40,727 nt of DNA from an uncultured Acetatifactor sp. (GCA_910586515.1 CAJUGL010000032.1:1-40727), one strand, 5' to 3'. Positions 22,967 through 32,050 are shown, numbered from the stretch's first letter. Notes: generated by a model not told the origin, from the letters alone. Program-made: numbers and translations.

Positions 22967-23662
22967 ATGAGCGGAGAAAGTAAATACCGGCTTCTGCTGG
23001 TGGAGGATGACAGTGTTATCGCGGAGGAGATGATGCGGCACCTGGAGAGCTGGGGATATGAGGTATTCTGTGTGAAAGATTTCGGCAATGTACTGGGGGA
23101 GTTTGCGGCCTGCGCGCCTCAGCTTGTGCTGCTGGATATCGGGCTGCCCTGCTTTAACGGATATTATTGGTGCGCGCAGATCAGGCAGATCTCTCAGGTG
23201 CCGATTATTTTTGTGTCTTCGGCAGGCGATAATATGAATATCGTCATGGCCGTGAACATGGGAGGCGATGATTTTTTGACAAAGCCCTTTGAGCTGGAAG
23301 TGCTCTCAGCGAAAGTACAGGCGATGCTGAGGAGAGCTTATGCTTTTCGGGGCGCCACCAGTGTGATGGAATATCAGGGGATGATTTTGGATTTGACAGA
23401 TGCGTCTCTGCTTGCTGAGGGGCAGAAGGTGGAGCTGACAAAGAACGAATTTCGGATTCTGCAGATCCTGTTTGAAAATCCGGGGGAAACGGTGTCCAGA
23501 GAGGCTATCATGAAGCGGCTTTGGGATAATGACTGCTTTGTGGATGACAATACATTGACGGTGAATATCACAAGGCTGCGCAGAAAGCTGGAGAGCGCAG
23601 GAGCAGGGCAGCTGATCAAGACCAGAAAAGGCCTGGGATACGGCATTGGGGAGCGGATATGA
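22967..23662 (+). CDS. OmpR-family response regulator (BceR type)
   Basis: 231 residues. The receiver domain has VEDD (12-15), phospho-acceptor D57 in LVLLDIGLP and the lysine K106 in LTKPFE. A winged-helix DNA-binding domain occupies about 130-230 (VELTKNEFRILQILFENPGE ... VDDNTLTVNITRLRRKLE). It overlaps the kinase gene by 4 nt and is followed by an ABC ATPase and a 10-TM permease, the complete layout of a Bce module, which senses and removes cell-wall-active peptide antibiotics such as bacitracin. The likely target is the operator-like repeat between the kinase and ATPase genes. GGAGG lies upstream of ATG 22967. Confidence 0.93.
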   Translation: MSGESKYRLLLVEDDSVIAEEMMRHLESWGYEVFCVKDFGNVLGEFAACAPQLVLLDIGLPCFNGYYWCAQIRQISQVPIIFVSSAGDNMNIVMAVNMGGDDFLTKPFELEVLSAKVQAMLRRAYAFRGATSVMEYQGMILDLTDASLLAEGQKVELTKNEFRILQILFENPGETVSREAIMKRLWDNDCFVDDNTLTVNITRLRRKLESAGAGQLIKTRKGLGYGIGERI

Positions 23663-24711
23663 GACTTTGGTTTTGCTATTTTCGGGAAAAAAAGCTTTTG
23701 ATTTTCATGACTGTTCTGACGGCAGTTCTGTATGTCACTGTAGGCAGTCTGTACCATATTGAGAATCTGGAAAAGCTTCTTTACGCGGCGGTTTTGTCTT
23801 TTGTTCTGTGGATGACGGCAGGTGTGCGGCAGGGAATAAAGTATGTGCGGAAAAGAAAAGAAATAGAAATGATATTCGGACAGTTCGAAAAGTCTCCGGG
23901 ATGGATGTTCAGGGAGCTGGGCGGGAAGTGGCTGGGCGCTGCGCAGGAGGGAATCGACTCTGCGGGGACATTGGAAGATGCGCTGGAAATGCTCCTGGCG
24001 TTGATCTGCGTCAAGCAGTCTGAGCGGGAAAAACTGTGGGAAGAGAGGAATGCCGAGTCCGGAGACTATTATCTGATGTGGACGCATCAGATCAAGACGC
24101 CCATATCCGCGGTTAAGCTGCTCCTGGAGAGAGCAGGTATGCAGGACAGGGACAGCTTTCTGATGAAGGAAGAGCTGTTGAAAATCGAGCAGTATGTGGA
24201 GATGGTGCTGACCTTTCAGCGGATGGAAGGCATTTCGGCGGATTTGGTGCTGGAAAAGCGCAGCCTGGACGCGCTGGTGAGACAGACGGTCAAAAAATAC
24301 GCTGTTTTGTTTATCAACAGAGGGCTTGAACTTGAGCTTGGGGAGCTGGATATGGAGATTGTGACAGACGGGAAATGGTTTGGTTTCTGTCTGGAGCAGC
24401 TTTTGTCCAACAGCATAAAGTATACACAGAAAGGGAAGATTCATATGGGCGCGCGGACGGAAGCGGAAGGAGTGGTATTTTGGCTTGAGGATACAGGCAT
24501 AGGCATACGTTCGGAAGATCTGCCCCGGATTTTTGACAGGGGATTTACCGGCTATAACGGGCGCCTGGATAAAAAATCCACAGGGATAGGTCTTTATCTG
24601 TGCAGGAGGATTTTTAATCATTTGGGGATTACAGTAATTGTGGAAAGTGAGGAAGGGCAGGGAACAAAGACCACGCTGAAGATTCCGGCGGAAAACCTTA
24701 CAAAAGCGTAA
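23659..24711 (+). CDS. Intramembrane-sensing histidine kinase (BceS type)
   Basis: 350 residues. Two TM helices at about 12-32 and 38-57 with almost no extracellular loop mark the intramembrane-sensing class, which reads the state of its ABC transporter instead of binding ligand. The phospho-acceptor is H143 in MWTHQIKTPISAVK. The ATPase domain has the N-box LLSNSIKY (N251), DTGIGI (278-283) and STGIGLYLCRRI. It overlaps the regulator by 4 nt (ATGA). Its last codons contain one arm of a perfect inverted repeat that may be an operator for the following ABC genes. Confidence 0.93.
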   Translation: MRLWFCYFREKKLLIFMTVLTAVLYVTVGSLYHIENLEKLLYAAVLSFVLWMTAGVRQGIKYVRKRKEIEMIFGQFEKSPGWMFRELGGKWLGAAQEGIDSAGTLEDALEMLLALICVKQSEREKLWEERNAESGDYYLMWTHQIKTPISAVKLLLERAGMQDRDSFLMKEELLKIEQYVEMVLTFQRMEGISADLVLEKRSLDALVRQTVKKYAVLFINRGLELELGELDMEIVTDGKWFGFCLEQLLSNSIKYTQKGKIHMGARTEAEGVVFWLEDTGIGIRSEDLPRIFDRGFTGYNGRLDKKSTGIGLYLCRRIFNHLGITVIVESEEGQGTKTTLKIPAENLTKA

Positions 24712-24734
24712 GGTTCAGAGCGGAAATGTAAGGT
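24695..24734. promoter_or_regulatory. Candidate BceR-type operator before the ABC genes
   Basis: ACCTTAC (24695-24701), 6 nt, GTAAGGT (24708-24714) is a perfect 7-bp inverted repeat, and a third GTAAGGT half-site lies at 24728-24734, 20 bp after the second. The site overlaps the kinase stop codon and lies about 200 bp before the ATPase gene. Bce-type regulators bind an inverted repeat upstream of their transporter genes, so position fits. I could not place a convincing promoter in the 220-bp gap. Confidence 0.5.
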
Positions 24735-24934
24735 AATTCTATGGCAAAGGGACTCTTTTTCCTGTATTCTTATCTTACCGGAATCGTTGAGAGGACAAAT
24801 AAGGCGGAGGTTTGTCCGGCGTATCCGGATGTGGAACGCGTCGTCCGAGACGGGAAACGACAGGTTTATATTGCACGGAAAAAGCAGGCTTCCGCGGAGT
24901 CTGCGCAGTGCGGGAATACAGGGAGGAGCATAAA

Positions 24935-25711
24935 ATGGCATTATTGGAAGTCAGAAATCTTAAGAAAATCTATACTACACGTCTGGGCGGCAACAAGGTG
25001 CAGGCGCTGGACAATGTGAACTTTTCGGTGGAGCAGGGAGAGTATGTGGCCATTATGGGGGAGTCTGGTTCCGGGAAGACCACTCTCCTGAACATCATGG
25101 CTTCGCTGGATAAGCCCACCGGCGGCCAGGTGATTTTGGCGGGAAAAAATATGGCGGAGATAAGGCAGAAGGAACTGTGCGCCTTTCGGCGGGATAATCT
25201 GGGCTTTGTGTTTCAGGATTTTAATCTGCTGGACACGTTGTCGCTGCGGGATAATATATTTCTGCCCCTGGTGCTGGCGGGCAGAGATTACCGCGACATG
25301 GAGCAGCGTATCAGACCTCTGGCGGAAAAGCTGGACATTTCCGGAATTCTGGACAAATATCCTTATGAGGTGTCCGGCGGCCAGAAGCAGCGCACGGCGG
25401 TGGCGAGAGCTTTGATTACGCAGCCGCAGCTGGTGCTGGCAGACGAGCCTACGGGAGCGCTGGATTCCAAGGCGTCGGACAAACTGCTGCGTATTTTTGC
25501 CCGGGTGAATGAGGACGGACAGACGATTCTGATGGTGACTCACAGCATCCAGGCGGCCAGCAGGGCGGGCAGGGTGCTCTTTATTAAGGACGGGTGTGTG
25601 TTCAACCAGATCTACCGCGGAAGGCTGGGAGATGACGAGATGTACAGGAAGATTTCGGATACGTTGACCGTGCTGCAGACCGACGGGGCAAGCCCGGCAG
25701 GGAACAGGTGA
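24935..25711 (+). CDS. ABC transporter ATP-binding protein (BceA type)
   Basis: 258 residues when started at ATG 24935, which has GGGAGGAG 6-7 nt upstream and begins MALLEVRNLKKIY, the normal start of the family. The frame is open further upstream but gives no family-like sequence. Walker A GESGSGKTT is at 42-50, the Q-loop FVFQDFNLLD at 91-100, the signature VSGGQKQR at 146-153, Walker B LVLADEPTGALD at 166-177. It belongs to the MacB/LolD-like ATPases that pair with a BceB-like permease. The stop is 13 nt before the permease start. The transporter both signals to the kinase and confers resistance. Confidence 0.94.
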   Translation: MALLEVRNLKKIYTTRLGGNKVQALDNVNFSVEQGEYVAIMGESGSGKTTLLNIMASLDKPTGGQVILAGKNMAEIRQKELCAFRRDNLGFVFQDFNLLDTLSLRDNIFLPLVLAGRDYRDMEQRIRPLAEKLDISGILDKYPYEVSGGQKQRTAVARALITQPQLVLADEPTGALDSKASDKLLRIFARVNEDGQTILMVTHSIQAASRAGRVLFIKDGCVFNQIYRGRLGDDEMYRKISDTLTVLQTDGASPAGNR

Positions 25712-25724
25712 GGGGGTGGGACGG

Positions 25725-27710
25725 ATGAAAAGACAGACATCACTTTTGCCGAGGATGGCGATTACAAATATACGAAAAAACGGTTCGGTGTATTTTCCTT
25801 TTATCGGGTGCAGCATTTTTGCGGTGTTTACGTATTTTGCGTTTGACATGATCCTGAAAAATGATATCATGTATACCCTGCCCAAAGGGGCCTATGCCCT
25901 GGTGTTGGTACAAATCGGATTCTCTCTGCTGGGGATTATCATGGTGCCTTTCCTCTATTACACCAACAGCTTTCTGATCAAGCGGCGCAAGCGGGAGCTG
26001 GGGCTTTACAGCATTTTGGGGATGGAGAAAAAACATATCGGCATAATGATGTTTTGGGAAAGCGCAGTGATCTACTTTGCGGTCACGGCTGCGGCTGTGG
26101 TTTTGGGGGTATTGTTTTCCAGGCTGATTTTTCTGCTGTTGCTGAATCTGGCAAAGCTTCCTGTGAACGTGGAATTTACCGTAAGTCCCAGGGCAATTCT
26201 GGACACCTTGATTTTCTATGCATTTATCACCGGGCTGAACCTTTTTGTGAACTTGATTCAGGTGGGGAAATCCAATCCGGCGGAGCTGATGAGCGATGCG
26301 AAAAGAGGGGAGAAGGAGCCGAAAAGAATCGGCCTCTGGGCAGCCGTGGGGTTGGCGGCCACAGCTGCCGGCTATTATCTGGCCATTACTGCGCAGTTGG
26401 AGAGCCGCATTTTCACGGATTTCTTCCTGGCGGTATTTTTGGTGGTTTACGGCACCTATTGCCTGTTTACCTCGGGAAGCATTGCTCTGCTGAAGTTCTT
26501 TAAAGGCAGGAAGAGATATTATTACCGCCCGGAGAACTTTATCACGGTGTCGGGTATGCTTTACCGGATGAAAAAAAGCGCAGCCAGTCTGTCCAATATC
26601 TGTATATTCTCCACTATGGTGATCATTACGGTGGTGTGTACGGTGGCGGTGTATCTTGACATGGATATCATTGTGACTTCCAATTTTACCAGAAAATTTG
26701 AGGTCAGATTTTTCGGGGAGGGAGAAGCGGATGTGGAAGGCCTGAAAACACAGGCCCGGGAGCTGGCGGTGCGCCATGGTCTGGTATTGGAGGAGGAATT
26801 GGTAAATTACTATGTGAAGGTCAGGGCCTACCAGAGAGGAGAGACGTTCAGCGTTGGGGGAGAGTCCTATGATTATGGTGGCTGGGGAAGTCTGATTTTG
26901 ATGACTCTGGAAGAATATAATCTTTTGGAAGGGGCGAAAGAAACCCTGCAGCCGGGAGAGGTGATTATATTTTCTTCAGGACCGGATTTCGGACAGGAGA
27001 AAATCATTTTTGAAGATAAAGTATTCAATGTGGCAGAGGAAATGCAGGAGAGCCGAATCAGCAGGAAACTCACGAACAATGTGATGAACAGGGACTATGT
27101 CGTGGTGTTTGCGGACAGACAGCAGGTAAACACAGTCAGCACTTTGTATGGTGTGGACGCATTTCACCAAAGGTCCGGCTATTACGGTTTTTCCCTTCAG
27201 GGGGAGGATGAGGATATAGACCGCTTTTCAGAGGAGCTGGAGGCATGTGCGGGGAGTCTGGCGGAATTTGCCGGGTACCAGGATCACAGAGAAAATATGC
27301 GGGATCAGGAGAGCATGTACGGAGGATTGCTGTTTATCGGCATTTTCTTCGGTTCGATCTTTCTGATCTGTCTGCTGATCATCATGTACTATAAACAGAT
27401 AACGGAGGGATTTGAGGATCAGAAGAACTTTGAGATCATGCAGAAGGTAGGAATGGATGAGCGGGAAATCCGCCGTACGGTCAGGAAGCAGATCAGTATT
27501 GTTTTCGGTCTGCCGCTGATCGGCGCGATTCTTCACACAGCGGTGGGAATGAACATGGTTTACATGCTTTTGGGGGCCATCGGCTTCTTTGAGACGCCGC
27601 TGTTAATCGGATGCACGATAGGAGGCTGTATCGTGTTCGCCGCGGTGTACGGCCTGAGCTACAGAAGGACCTCCATGGCATATTACCGGATTGTAAAGAG
27701 GATGAATTGA
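25725..27710 (+). CDS. Ten-TM ABC permease (BceB type)
   Basis: 661 residues from ATG 25725, which lies about 8 nt after AGGGGG; a GTG at 25716 would add three residues but overlaps that site. Hydrophobic segments lie at about 22-43, 58-80, 106-140, 158-178, 203-222, 228-250, 289-312, then an extracellular domain of about 215 residues (313-530), then 533-555, 588-615 and 622-645. The large domain between TM7 and TM8 is the hallmark of Bce permeases and sets peptide specificity. FtsX-like cytoplasmic segments (KRRKRELGLYSILGM and QKNFEIMQKVGMDEREI) contact the ATPase. It completes the module begun at 22967. Confidence 0.93.
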   Translation: MKRQTSLLPRMAITNIRKNGSVYFPFIGCSIFAVFTYFAFDMILKNDIMYTLPKGAYALVLVQIGFSLLGIIMVPFLYYTNSFLIKRRKRELGLYSILGMEKKHIGIMMFWESAVIYFAVTAAAVVLGVLFSRLIFLLLLNLAKLPVNVEFTVSPRAILDTLIFYAFITGLNLFVNLIQVGKSNPAELMSDAKRGEKEPKRIGLWAAVGLAATAAGYYLAITAQLESRIFTDFFLAVFLVVYGTYCLFTSGSIALLKFFKGRKRYYYRPENFITVSGMLYRMKKSAASLSNICIFSTMVIITVVCTVAVYLDMDIIVTSNFTRKFEVRFFGEGEADVEGLKTQARELAVRHGLVLEEELVNYYVKVRAYQRGETFSVGGESYDYGGWGSLILMTLEEYNLLEGAKETLQPGEVIIFSSGPDFGQEKIIFEDKVFNVAEEMQESRISRKLTNNVMNRDYVVVFADRQQVNTVSTLYGVDAFHQRSGYYGFSLQGEDEDIDRFSEELEACAGSLAEFAGYQDHRENMRDQESMYGGLLFIGIFFGSIFLICLLIIMYYKQITEGFEDQKNFEIMQKVGMDEREIRRTVRKQISIVFGLPLIGAILHTAVGMNMVYMLLGAIGFFETPLLIGCTIGGCIVFAAVYGLSYRRTSMAYYRIVKRMN

Positions 27711-27713
27711 CGG

Positions 27714-27742
27714 TTGTGTTTTGGGCGGAGATATTTTATAAT
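27714..27742 (+). promoter_or_regulatory. Promoter for the yccF-mnmA gene group
   Basis: TTGTGT at 27714-27719, 17 bp, perfect TATAAT at 27737-27742, about 100 bp before the YccF start. Confidence 0.55.
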
Positions 27743-27842
27743 AGGAACAGTTCATGAATCGGGAATTGTTCCGCAGGCGGGGCAGGGACTCGGCGGTTTC
27801 ATGGGAACCTGCCTTTTGTCTGTGGAACGGAGGGAGGTTGAG

Positions 27843-28205
27843 ATGGGTTGTCTGGGTAATCTGTTGTGGTTTGTGTGCGGAGGGTTTTTCAGCGGACTGG
27901 GGTGGCTGCTGGCGGGTTGTCTTTGGTGTATTACGATTGTAGGAATTCCCTGGGGAACTCAATGCTTTAAGTTTGCAGGGCTCTCTTTCTTTCCTTTCGG
28001 AAAAGAGGTTGAATACGGAGGCGGTGTTGGTTCCCTGCTGCTGAATCTGATTTGGCTGCTGGTGTCGGGAATTCCTCTGGCGGTGGGGTCTGCGGTTATG
28101 GGCTGTATTCTGTGTGTCACGGTGATCGGGATTCCTTTCGGGCTTCAGCATTTTAAGCTGGCCAAGCTGGCGCTGATGCCGTTCGGAGCCAGGGTGACAG
28201 GGTGA
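27843..28205 (+). CDS. YccF-family inner membrane protein
   Basis: 120 residues from ATG 27843, which follows GGAGGGAGGTTGAG; the frame is open upstream but the family starts here with MGCLGNLLWF. The protein is a tandem of two similar halves, each a hydrophobic stretch ending in TIVGIPWGTQCFKFA or TVIGIPFGLQHFKLA, the YccF (DUF307) signature. About four membrane segments are expected. No function is established for the family. It precedes mnmA by 27 bp and probably shares its transcript. Confidence 0.85.
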   Translation: MGCLGNLLWFVCGGFFSGLGWLLAGCLWCITIVGIPWGTQCFKFAGLSFFPFGKEVEYGGGVGSLLLNLIWLLVSGIPLAVGSAVMGCILCVTVIGIPFGLQHFKLAKLALMPFGARVTG

Positions 28206-28232
28206 GAGATAGCGGGGAGGAGAGGCTGCGGC

Positions 28233-29336
28233 GTGCAGCAGAGCGGTATAATGGGAAAAAAGGTAGTAGTGGGCATGTCGGGCGGGGTGGATTCTTCCGT
28301 GGCTGCTTATTTGTTGAAAGAGCAGGGATATGAGGTTATAGGGGTGACCATGGAGACCTGGGGCAGGTCCGGGGGAGGATGCCTGAAAGCCGGGGAGACG
28401 GCAGCCGCCGCGGAGGATGCGGCTAAGGTGGCTGAGGCATTGGGCATTCCGCATTATGTCATGGATTTCCGGGAGGAATTCCGCCGGTTTGTTATGGATT
28501 ATTTCGTGGAGGAATATCTTCAGGGACGTACACCGAATCCCTGTATTGTCTGCAATCGCCGTGTGAAGTGGGGGGCGCTGCTGGAGAGGGCTCTGGAGCT
28601 TGGAGCGGAGTACATTGCCACAGGTCATTATGCCCGGATTGCCAGGCTGCCCAACGGGCGTCTTGCTATCCGCCGTTCGGTGACGGAGGGAAAGGATCAA
28701 AGCTATGCCCTGTACAGCCTGAGTCAGGAACAGCTGGCGCATACGCTGCTGCCTGTGGGGGATTACGAAAAAGACAGAATCAGGACCCTGGCCGGCGAGG
28801 CGGGGCTGCCGGTGGCGGAAAAGCCGGACAGCCAGGAGATCTGTTTTGTGCCGGACGGGGATTACGCGGGATTTATCCGGACGGAGGCAGGAGAGCGGGT
28901 TCCGGGTCCCGGCAGGTTCGTGTATGGGGATGGCCGGGAGGCAGGAGATCATGAGGGTATTACCCATTATACCATCGGCCAGCGGCGCGGGCTGAAGCTG
29001 CCGCTGGGGGAGAGGATCTATGTGACGGATATTCGTCCCGAGACAAACGAAGTGGTTATCGGCAGGAACGAGGAGTTGTTTACGGACAGAGTGATCTGCG
29101 GCGGAATCAATTATATGGGAGCTGAGGAGCTTGGGGGAAACAGGCGTGTTCTGGCCAAGATACGCTATAATCATAGGGGGGAATACTGCAGGATAGAAAA
29201 GCTGCCCGGGGACAGAGTTCTGGCAGTATTCGAGCATCCGGTGCGGGCCGCTGCGCCTGGACAGTCGATGTGCTTCTATGACGGGGAATATGTGCTGGGA
29301 GGCGGTATCATCCTGAAGGAGGAAGTTTCGGACTGA
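28233..29336 (+). CDS. mnmA: tRNA-specific 2-thiouridylase
   Basis: 367 residues. The enzyme activates U34 of tRNA Lys, Glu and Gln with ATP and inserts sulfur. The PP-loop SGGVDSS is at about 16-22, the catalytic cysteines are C104 (in TPNPCIVCN) and C204 (in DSQEICFVPDGDY), and GHYAR and the C-terminal beta-barrel (TIGQRRGL) are present. The start taken is GTG 28233, about 8 nt after GGAGAGG; ATG 28251 would also give a full PP-loop but has no ribosome binding site. It is the middle of a co-directional run. No cysteine desulfurase gene is adjacent. Confidence 0.95.
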   Translation: MQQSGIMGKKVVVGMSGGVDSSVAAYLLKEQGYEVIGVTMETWGRSGGGCLKAGETAAAAEDAAKVAEALGIPHYVMDFREEFRRFVMDYFVEEYLQGRTPNPCIVCNRRVKWGALLERALELGAEYIATGHYARIARLPNGRLAIRRSVTEGKDQSYALYSLSQEQLAHTLLPVGDYEKDRIRTLAGEAGLPVAEKPDSQEICFVPDGDYAGFIRTEAGERVPGPGRFVYGDGREAGDHEGITHYTIGQRRGLKLPLGERIYVTDIRPETNEVVIGRNEELFTDRVICGGINYMGAEELGGNRRVLAKIRYNHRGEYCRIEKLPGDRVLAVFEHPVRAAAPGQSMCFYDGEYVLGGGIILKEEVSD

Positions 29337-29397
29337 CAGGCACATTTTGGGAGAGAGCGCATATGATAGGCTGACAGAGCTGAACAGAGGAGAGACA

Positions 29398-29925
29398 ATG
29401 GATTTTGGTTTTGGAGAAAACGGACCTTTCAGGAGAAGTCGTTTCGGTTCCGTGACAGGGACGATTGTGGATATGGTTCCGGCAGGGCAGGGGGGAAGGC
29501 GCAGAGACGGGTGTATGATTTTCGTTACAATGGAGGATATGGAGGGGAATACCGTCAATTTTCTTCTTACACCGGCTACTTATGTGGTGGATTTCGAGAC
29601 CCTTTCCGCAGGCATGCAGTGTACATTCTGGTATGCTGCGGATGCGCCAATGCCCCTGATTTATCCGCCGCAGTACAATGCCGTGGCGGCAGCCCGGGAG
29701 AAAAACGGCAGAATGGTGAGTGTGGGTTACTTTGACTCGGCCCTGGTAAATGAAGAACAGACGCTCAAACTGAATATGGACGGAAGCGTGGAGGTGAGGA
29801 CTGTCAATAACCAGTATTTTCAGGGAAGTCCCGCCAATCATAATCTGGTGGTAGATTATGCCAGCTCTACCAGGAGTATTCCGGCCCAGACCACGCCGTC
29901 CAAAATAGTGGTGCTGTGCTCATAG
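29398..29925 (+). CDS. Conserved-looking hypothetical protein (175 aa)
   Basis: 175 residues from ATG 29398, which follows GAGGAGAGAC; an upstream TTG at 29347 in the same frame lacks a good site. No signal peptide or TM helix. The sequence is rich in beta-type segments: SVTGTIVDMVPA, GCMIFVTMEDMEGNTVNFLL, YVVDFETLSAGMQCTFWY, LKLNMDGSVEVRTV. This suggests a small barrel, perhaps OB-like, but I do not recognise a family. It follows mnmA by 61 bp and precedes the zinc-ribbon protein by about 100 bp, all co-directional. Confidence 0.75.
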   Translation: MDFGFGENGPFRRSRFGSVTGTIVDMVPAGQGGRRRDGCMIFVTMEDMEGNTVNFLLTPATYVVDFETLSAGMQCTFWYAADAPMPLIYPPQYNAVAAAREKNGRMVSVGYFDSALVNEEQTLKLNMDGSVEVRTVNNQYFQGSPANHNLVVDYASSTRSIPAQTTPSKIVVLCS

Positions 29926-30027
29926 GCTTTTCGGGCCGTCGGAGACAGTGCGGAAAACGGAAGGAAAATGCCGGTGGAGCTGACCGGGGAACGTGTCGGC
30001 TCCATGGGAAAGAAAGGAAACGGGAAA

Positions 30028-31017
30028 ATGTTTTTCAGATGTAAAAATTGCGGAGGAAATGTGGTGTACAGCCCGGAGAGGCATGGCATGTACTGTCCTT
30101 TCTGCGAGAGCGGGGAGAGCGGCGAGCGGGCAGAAGGACAGTCAGGCGCGCTGACGGTCTGTCCCAACTGCGGCGGAGAGGTGCCTGTTCAGGAGCACAC
30201 CTCCGCCGCGCAGTGTCCGTATTGCGACAGTTACCTGATTTTCAACGAGAGGGTGGAGGGAAGCTATAGACCGAAGATGCTCATTCCGTTCCAGCTGGGA
30301 AAGGAAAGTTGTAAACGGTCTATCCGGGACAAGTTCCGCAGCTGCCTTTTTGCGCCGACAGATTTTCTTTCCGAGGCGCGGCTGAACGATATGGAAGGAA
30401 TTTATGTGCCTTACTGGTTTTATGATTATGACACGGACTGTACTTTTGAGGGGGAAGGCACGAAGGTTCGGAGCTGGCGCAGCGGGAATGTCGAATATAC
30501 GGAGACCAGCGTATACGCCGTCCGGCGGAACATGGCCATTTCTTTCGAGAAGATTCCGGTGGATGCCTCTCTGCAGATGCCGGATGAGGTGATGGATCTG
30601 ATAGCGCCTTTTCAGTATGCGCAGCTGACGGATTTTGATCCCAAGTATATGTCGGGCTTCCATGGCGAAAAATATAATATGACATCCGATCTGGTGGAAA
30701 ACCGGGCCAGGGGATTGATGAAGGAGGACGCAGGGAAGCTTCTTCGGGAGAGTTATGCCGGATATGCCGGGGTAAAGACTGTAAACGAGAATATCCGGGT
30801 GAAAGAAAGCAGGGCTGAATACGGGCTTCTGCCCGTATGGAAATATTTGTATCGGTACAAAGATCAGGATTATCCCTTTTACGTCAATGGACAGACGGGG
30901 AAAATCGTGGGCACGGCACCTTTTTCCAAGACGAAATTTATGGTGTATGTAGGCACTCTCTGGGGATGTATGACTGTGCTGCTGGCTCTTTTGCAGGTGC
31001 TGCTGGGTCTGCTGTAA
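30028..31017 (+). CDS. Double zinc-ribbon protein with C-terminal TM helix
   Basis: 329 residues from ATG 30028 (MFFRCKNCGG), with AAAGGA about 11 nt before; ATG 29968 also has GGAAGG upstream and would add 20 residues. Two zinc ribbons are clear: C5-C8 with C23-C26 (CKNCGG ... CPFC) and C45-C48 with C63-C66 (CPNCGG ... CPYC). A conserved-looking alpha/beta region follows (PYWFYDYDTDCTFEG, VPVDASLQMPDEVMDLIAPF in part), then a TM helix at the very C-terminus (about 303-328). Similar proteins are annotated only as TFIIB-type zinc-ribbon proteins. Next to it lies a TPM-domain gene, a pairing that suggests a shared envelope role. Confidence 0.82.
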   Translation: MFFRCKNCGGNVVYSPERHGMYCPFCESGESGERAEGQSGALTVCPNCGGEVPVQEHTSAAQCPYCDSYLIFNERVEGSYRPKMLIPFQLGKESCKRSIRDKFRSCLFAPTDFLSEARLNDMEGIYVPYWFYDYDTDCTFEGEGTKVRSWRSGNVEYTETSVYAVRRNMAISFEKIPVDASLQMPDEVMDLIAPFQYAQLTDFDPKYMSGFHGEKYNMTSDLVENRARGLMKEDAGKLLRESYAGYAGVKTVNENIRVKESRAEYGLLPVWKYLYRYKDQDYPFYVNGQTGKIVGTAPFSKTKFMVYVGTLWGCMTVLLALLQVLLGLL

Positions 31018-31144
31018 AAGCTGCCGCAGGTTTTTTTGGAGAAGTAATACAGATATTTCGACATGCCGGCTTCAACGGGGAGGCGGGCAGCGTGTCGGGG
31101 TGAAAAGACAGGAGGAAGGCCGTGGGTATCATGGCTGACGGGAT

Positions 31145-32050
31145 ATGGACAAGGATATAAAAAGAGAAGCGGGGAGACAATATCTGCGCTATTTCCGCTT
31201 CTGGTTTATCGCCATAGGGATATTGATTCTGGCTGTGGCGGTGCTGGGGATGTTGAAACGGAACGCCGGGAGCGTGCCCAGGACAAATTCTGAGGCTCCC
31301 GCGGAGAGAGTATATGATTACGCGGATGTGCTTGACGACGGGGAAGAGGAGGAGCTGCGTAGGTACATAGCGAAGGCGGAGGAAAAGCTGCAAATTGACA
31401 TTGTTCTCGTGACCATAAACCAGTCTGTGGAGGGGGAGGAGGCTATGTCTAAATACGGACTGCGTTCACGGAGTTGGGAGCAGAATATGCAGGATATTGC
31501 CGACGATTTCTGGGACGACAATCAATTCGGCTATAACCGCGGATTTGAAGGGGATGGTGTTCTTCTGATGCACAATTGGTATCCGGGGCAGAACGGAGAG
31601 CATCTTTCCACCAGCGGAAGCGTGGAAAGAGAATTCAGCCTGGGGGATATCGACAGTGTGCTCTATGCGGTAGACGATTATTACGATACTGATCCCTGCA
31701 GGGCTTATAAAGCTTATGTGGATGAGGTAGGCAGACTGATGGATTCTTCACTGGAGCTGCCCTTTTCCTGGGGAACAGTGTTTATTCTGCCTGTGATTAT
31801 AGCGGCGATTTACGCGGTCAGCGGTTCATCGCAGAACAAGGCGCGGAATACCGTTGCCGTAAATGCCTATGTGGCAGGAGGAAAACCTGAAATACATGAT
31901 AAGACAGATGAACTTATACGGAAAAATGTTGTAACCAGACGGATAGAAACGTCCTCTTCACAGAGCAAGGGCAGCAGAAGCAGCGGCGGAGGAGGTCATC
32001 ACCGCAGCAGCAGCGGAGCAAGCCATGGAGGCGGAAGCCACAGACATTGA
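31145..32050 (+). CDS. TPM-domain (YgcG-like) membrane protein
   Basis: 301 residues. TM helix at about 18-36, TPM domain at about 56-200 (VYDYADVLDDGEEEELRRYI, IDIVLVTINQS, GDGVLLMHNW), second TM at about 208-226 and a low-complexity Ser/Gly/His tail. The family is also known as YgcG or TPM phosphatase-like; its role is mostly unknown, some members affecting photosystem repair or envelope integrity. The N-terminus, MDKDIKREAGRQYLRYF, should be cytoplasmic. No strong ribosome binding site precedes ATG 31145. A 9-codon frame at 31131 with GGAGGAAG upstream ends just inside the gene and may couple translation. A strong terminator follows the stop. Confidence 0.88.
   Translation: MDKDIKREAGRQYLRYFRFWFIAIGILILAVAVLGMLKRNAGSVPRTNSEAPAERVYDYADVLDDGEEEELRRYIAKAEEKLQIDIVLVTINQSVEGEEAMSKYGLRSRSWEQNMQDIADDFWDDNQFGYNRGFEGDGVLLMHNWYPGQNGEHLSTSGSVEREFSLGDIDSVLYAVDDYYDTDPCRAYKAYVDEVGRLMDSSLELPFSWGTVFILPVIIAAIYAVSGSSQNKARNTVAVNAYVAGGKPEIHDKTDELIRKNVVTRRIETSSSQSKGSRSSGGGGHHRSSSGASHGGGSHRH

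Noticed and set aside
24812..24934. N-terminal extension of the BceA-type ATPase
   Set aside because: The extra 41 residues are Arg/Cys rich and unlike the family; ATG 24935 has a good ribosome binding site and a family-like start.
24741..25019. 92-codon frame between the kinase and ATPase genes
   Set aside because: It overlaps the start of the ATPase gene in another frame, has only a weak ribosome binding site and a composition unlike a folded protein. A leader role cannot be excluded.
27603..29558. 651-codon open frame on the minus strand
   Set aside because: It is antisense to the permease, yccF and mnmA, all strongly supported on the plus strand.
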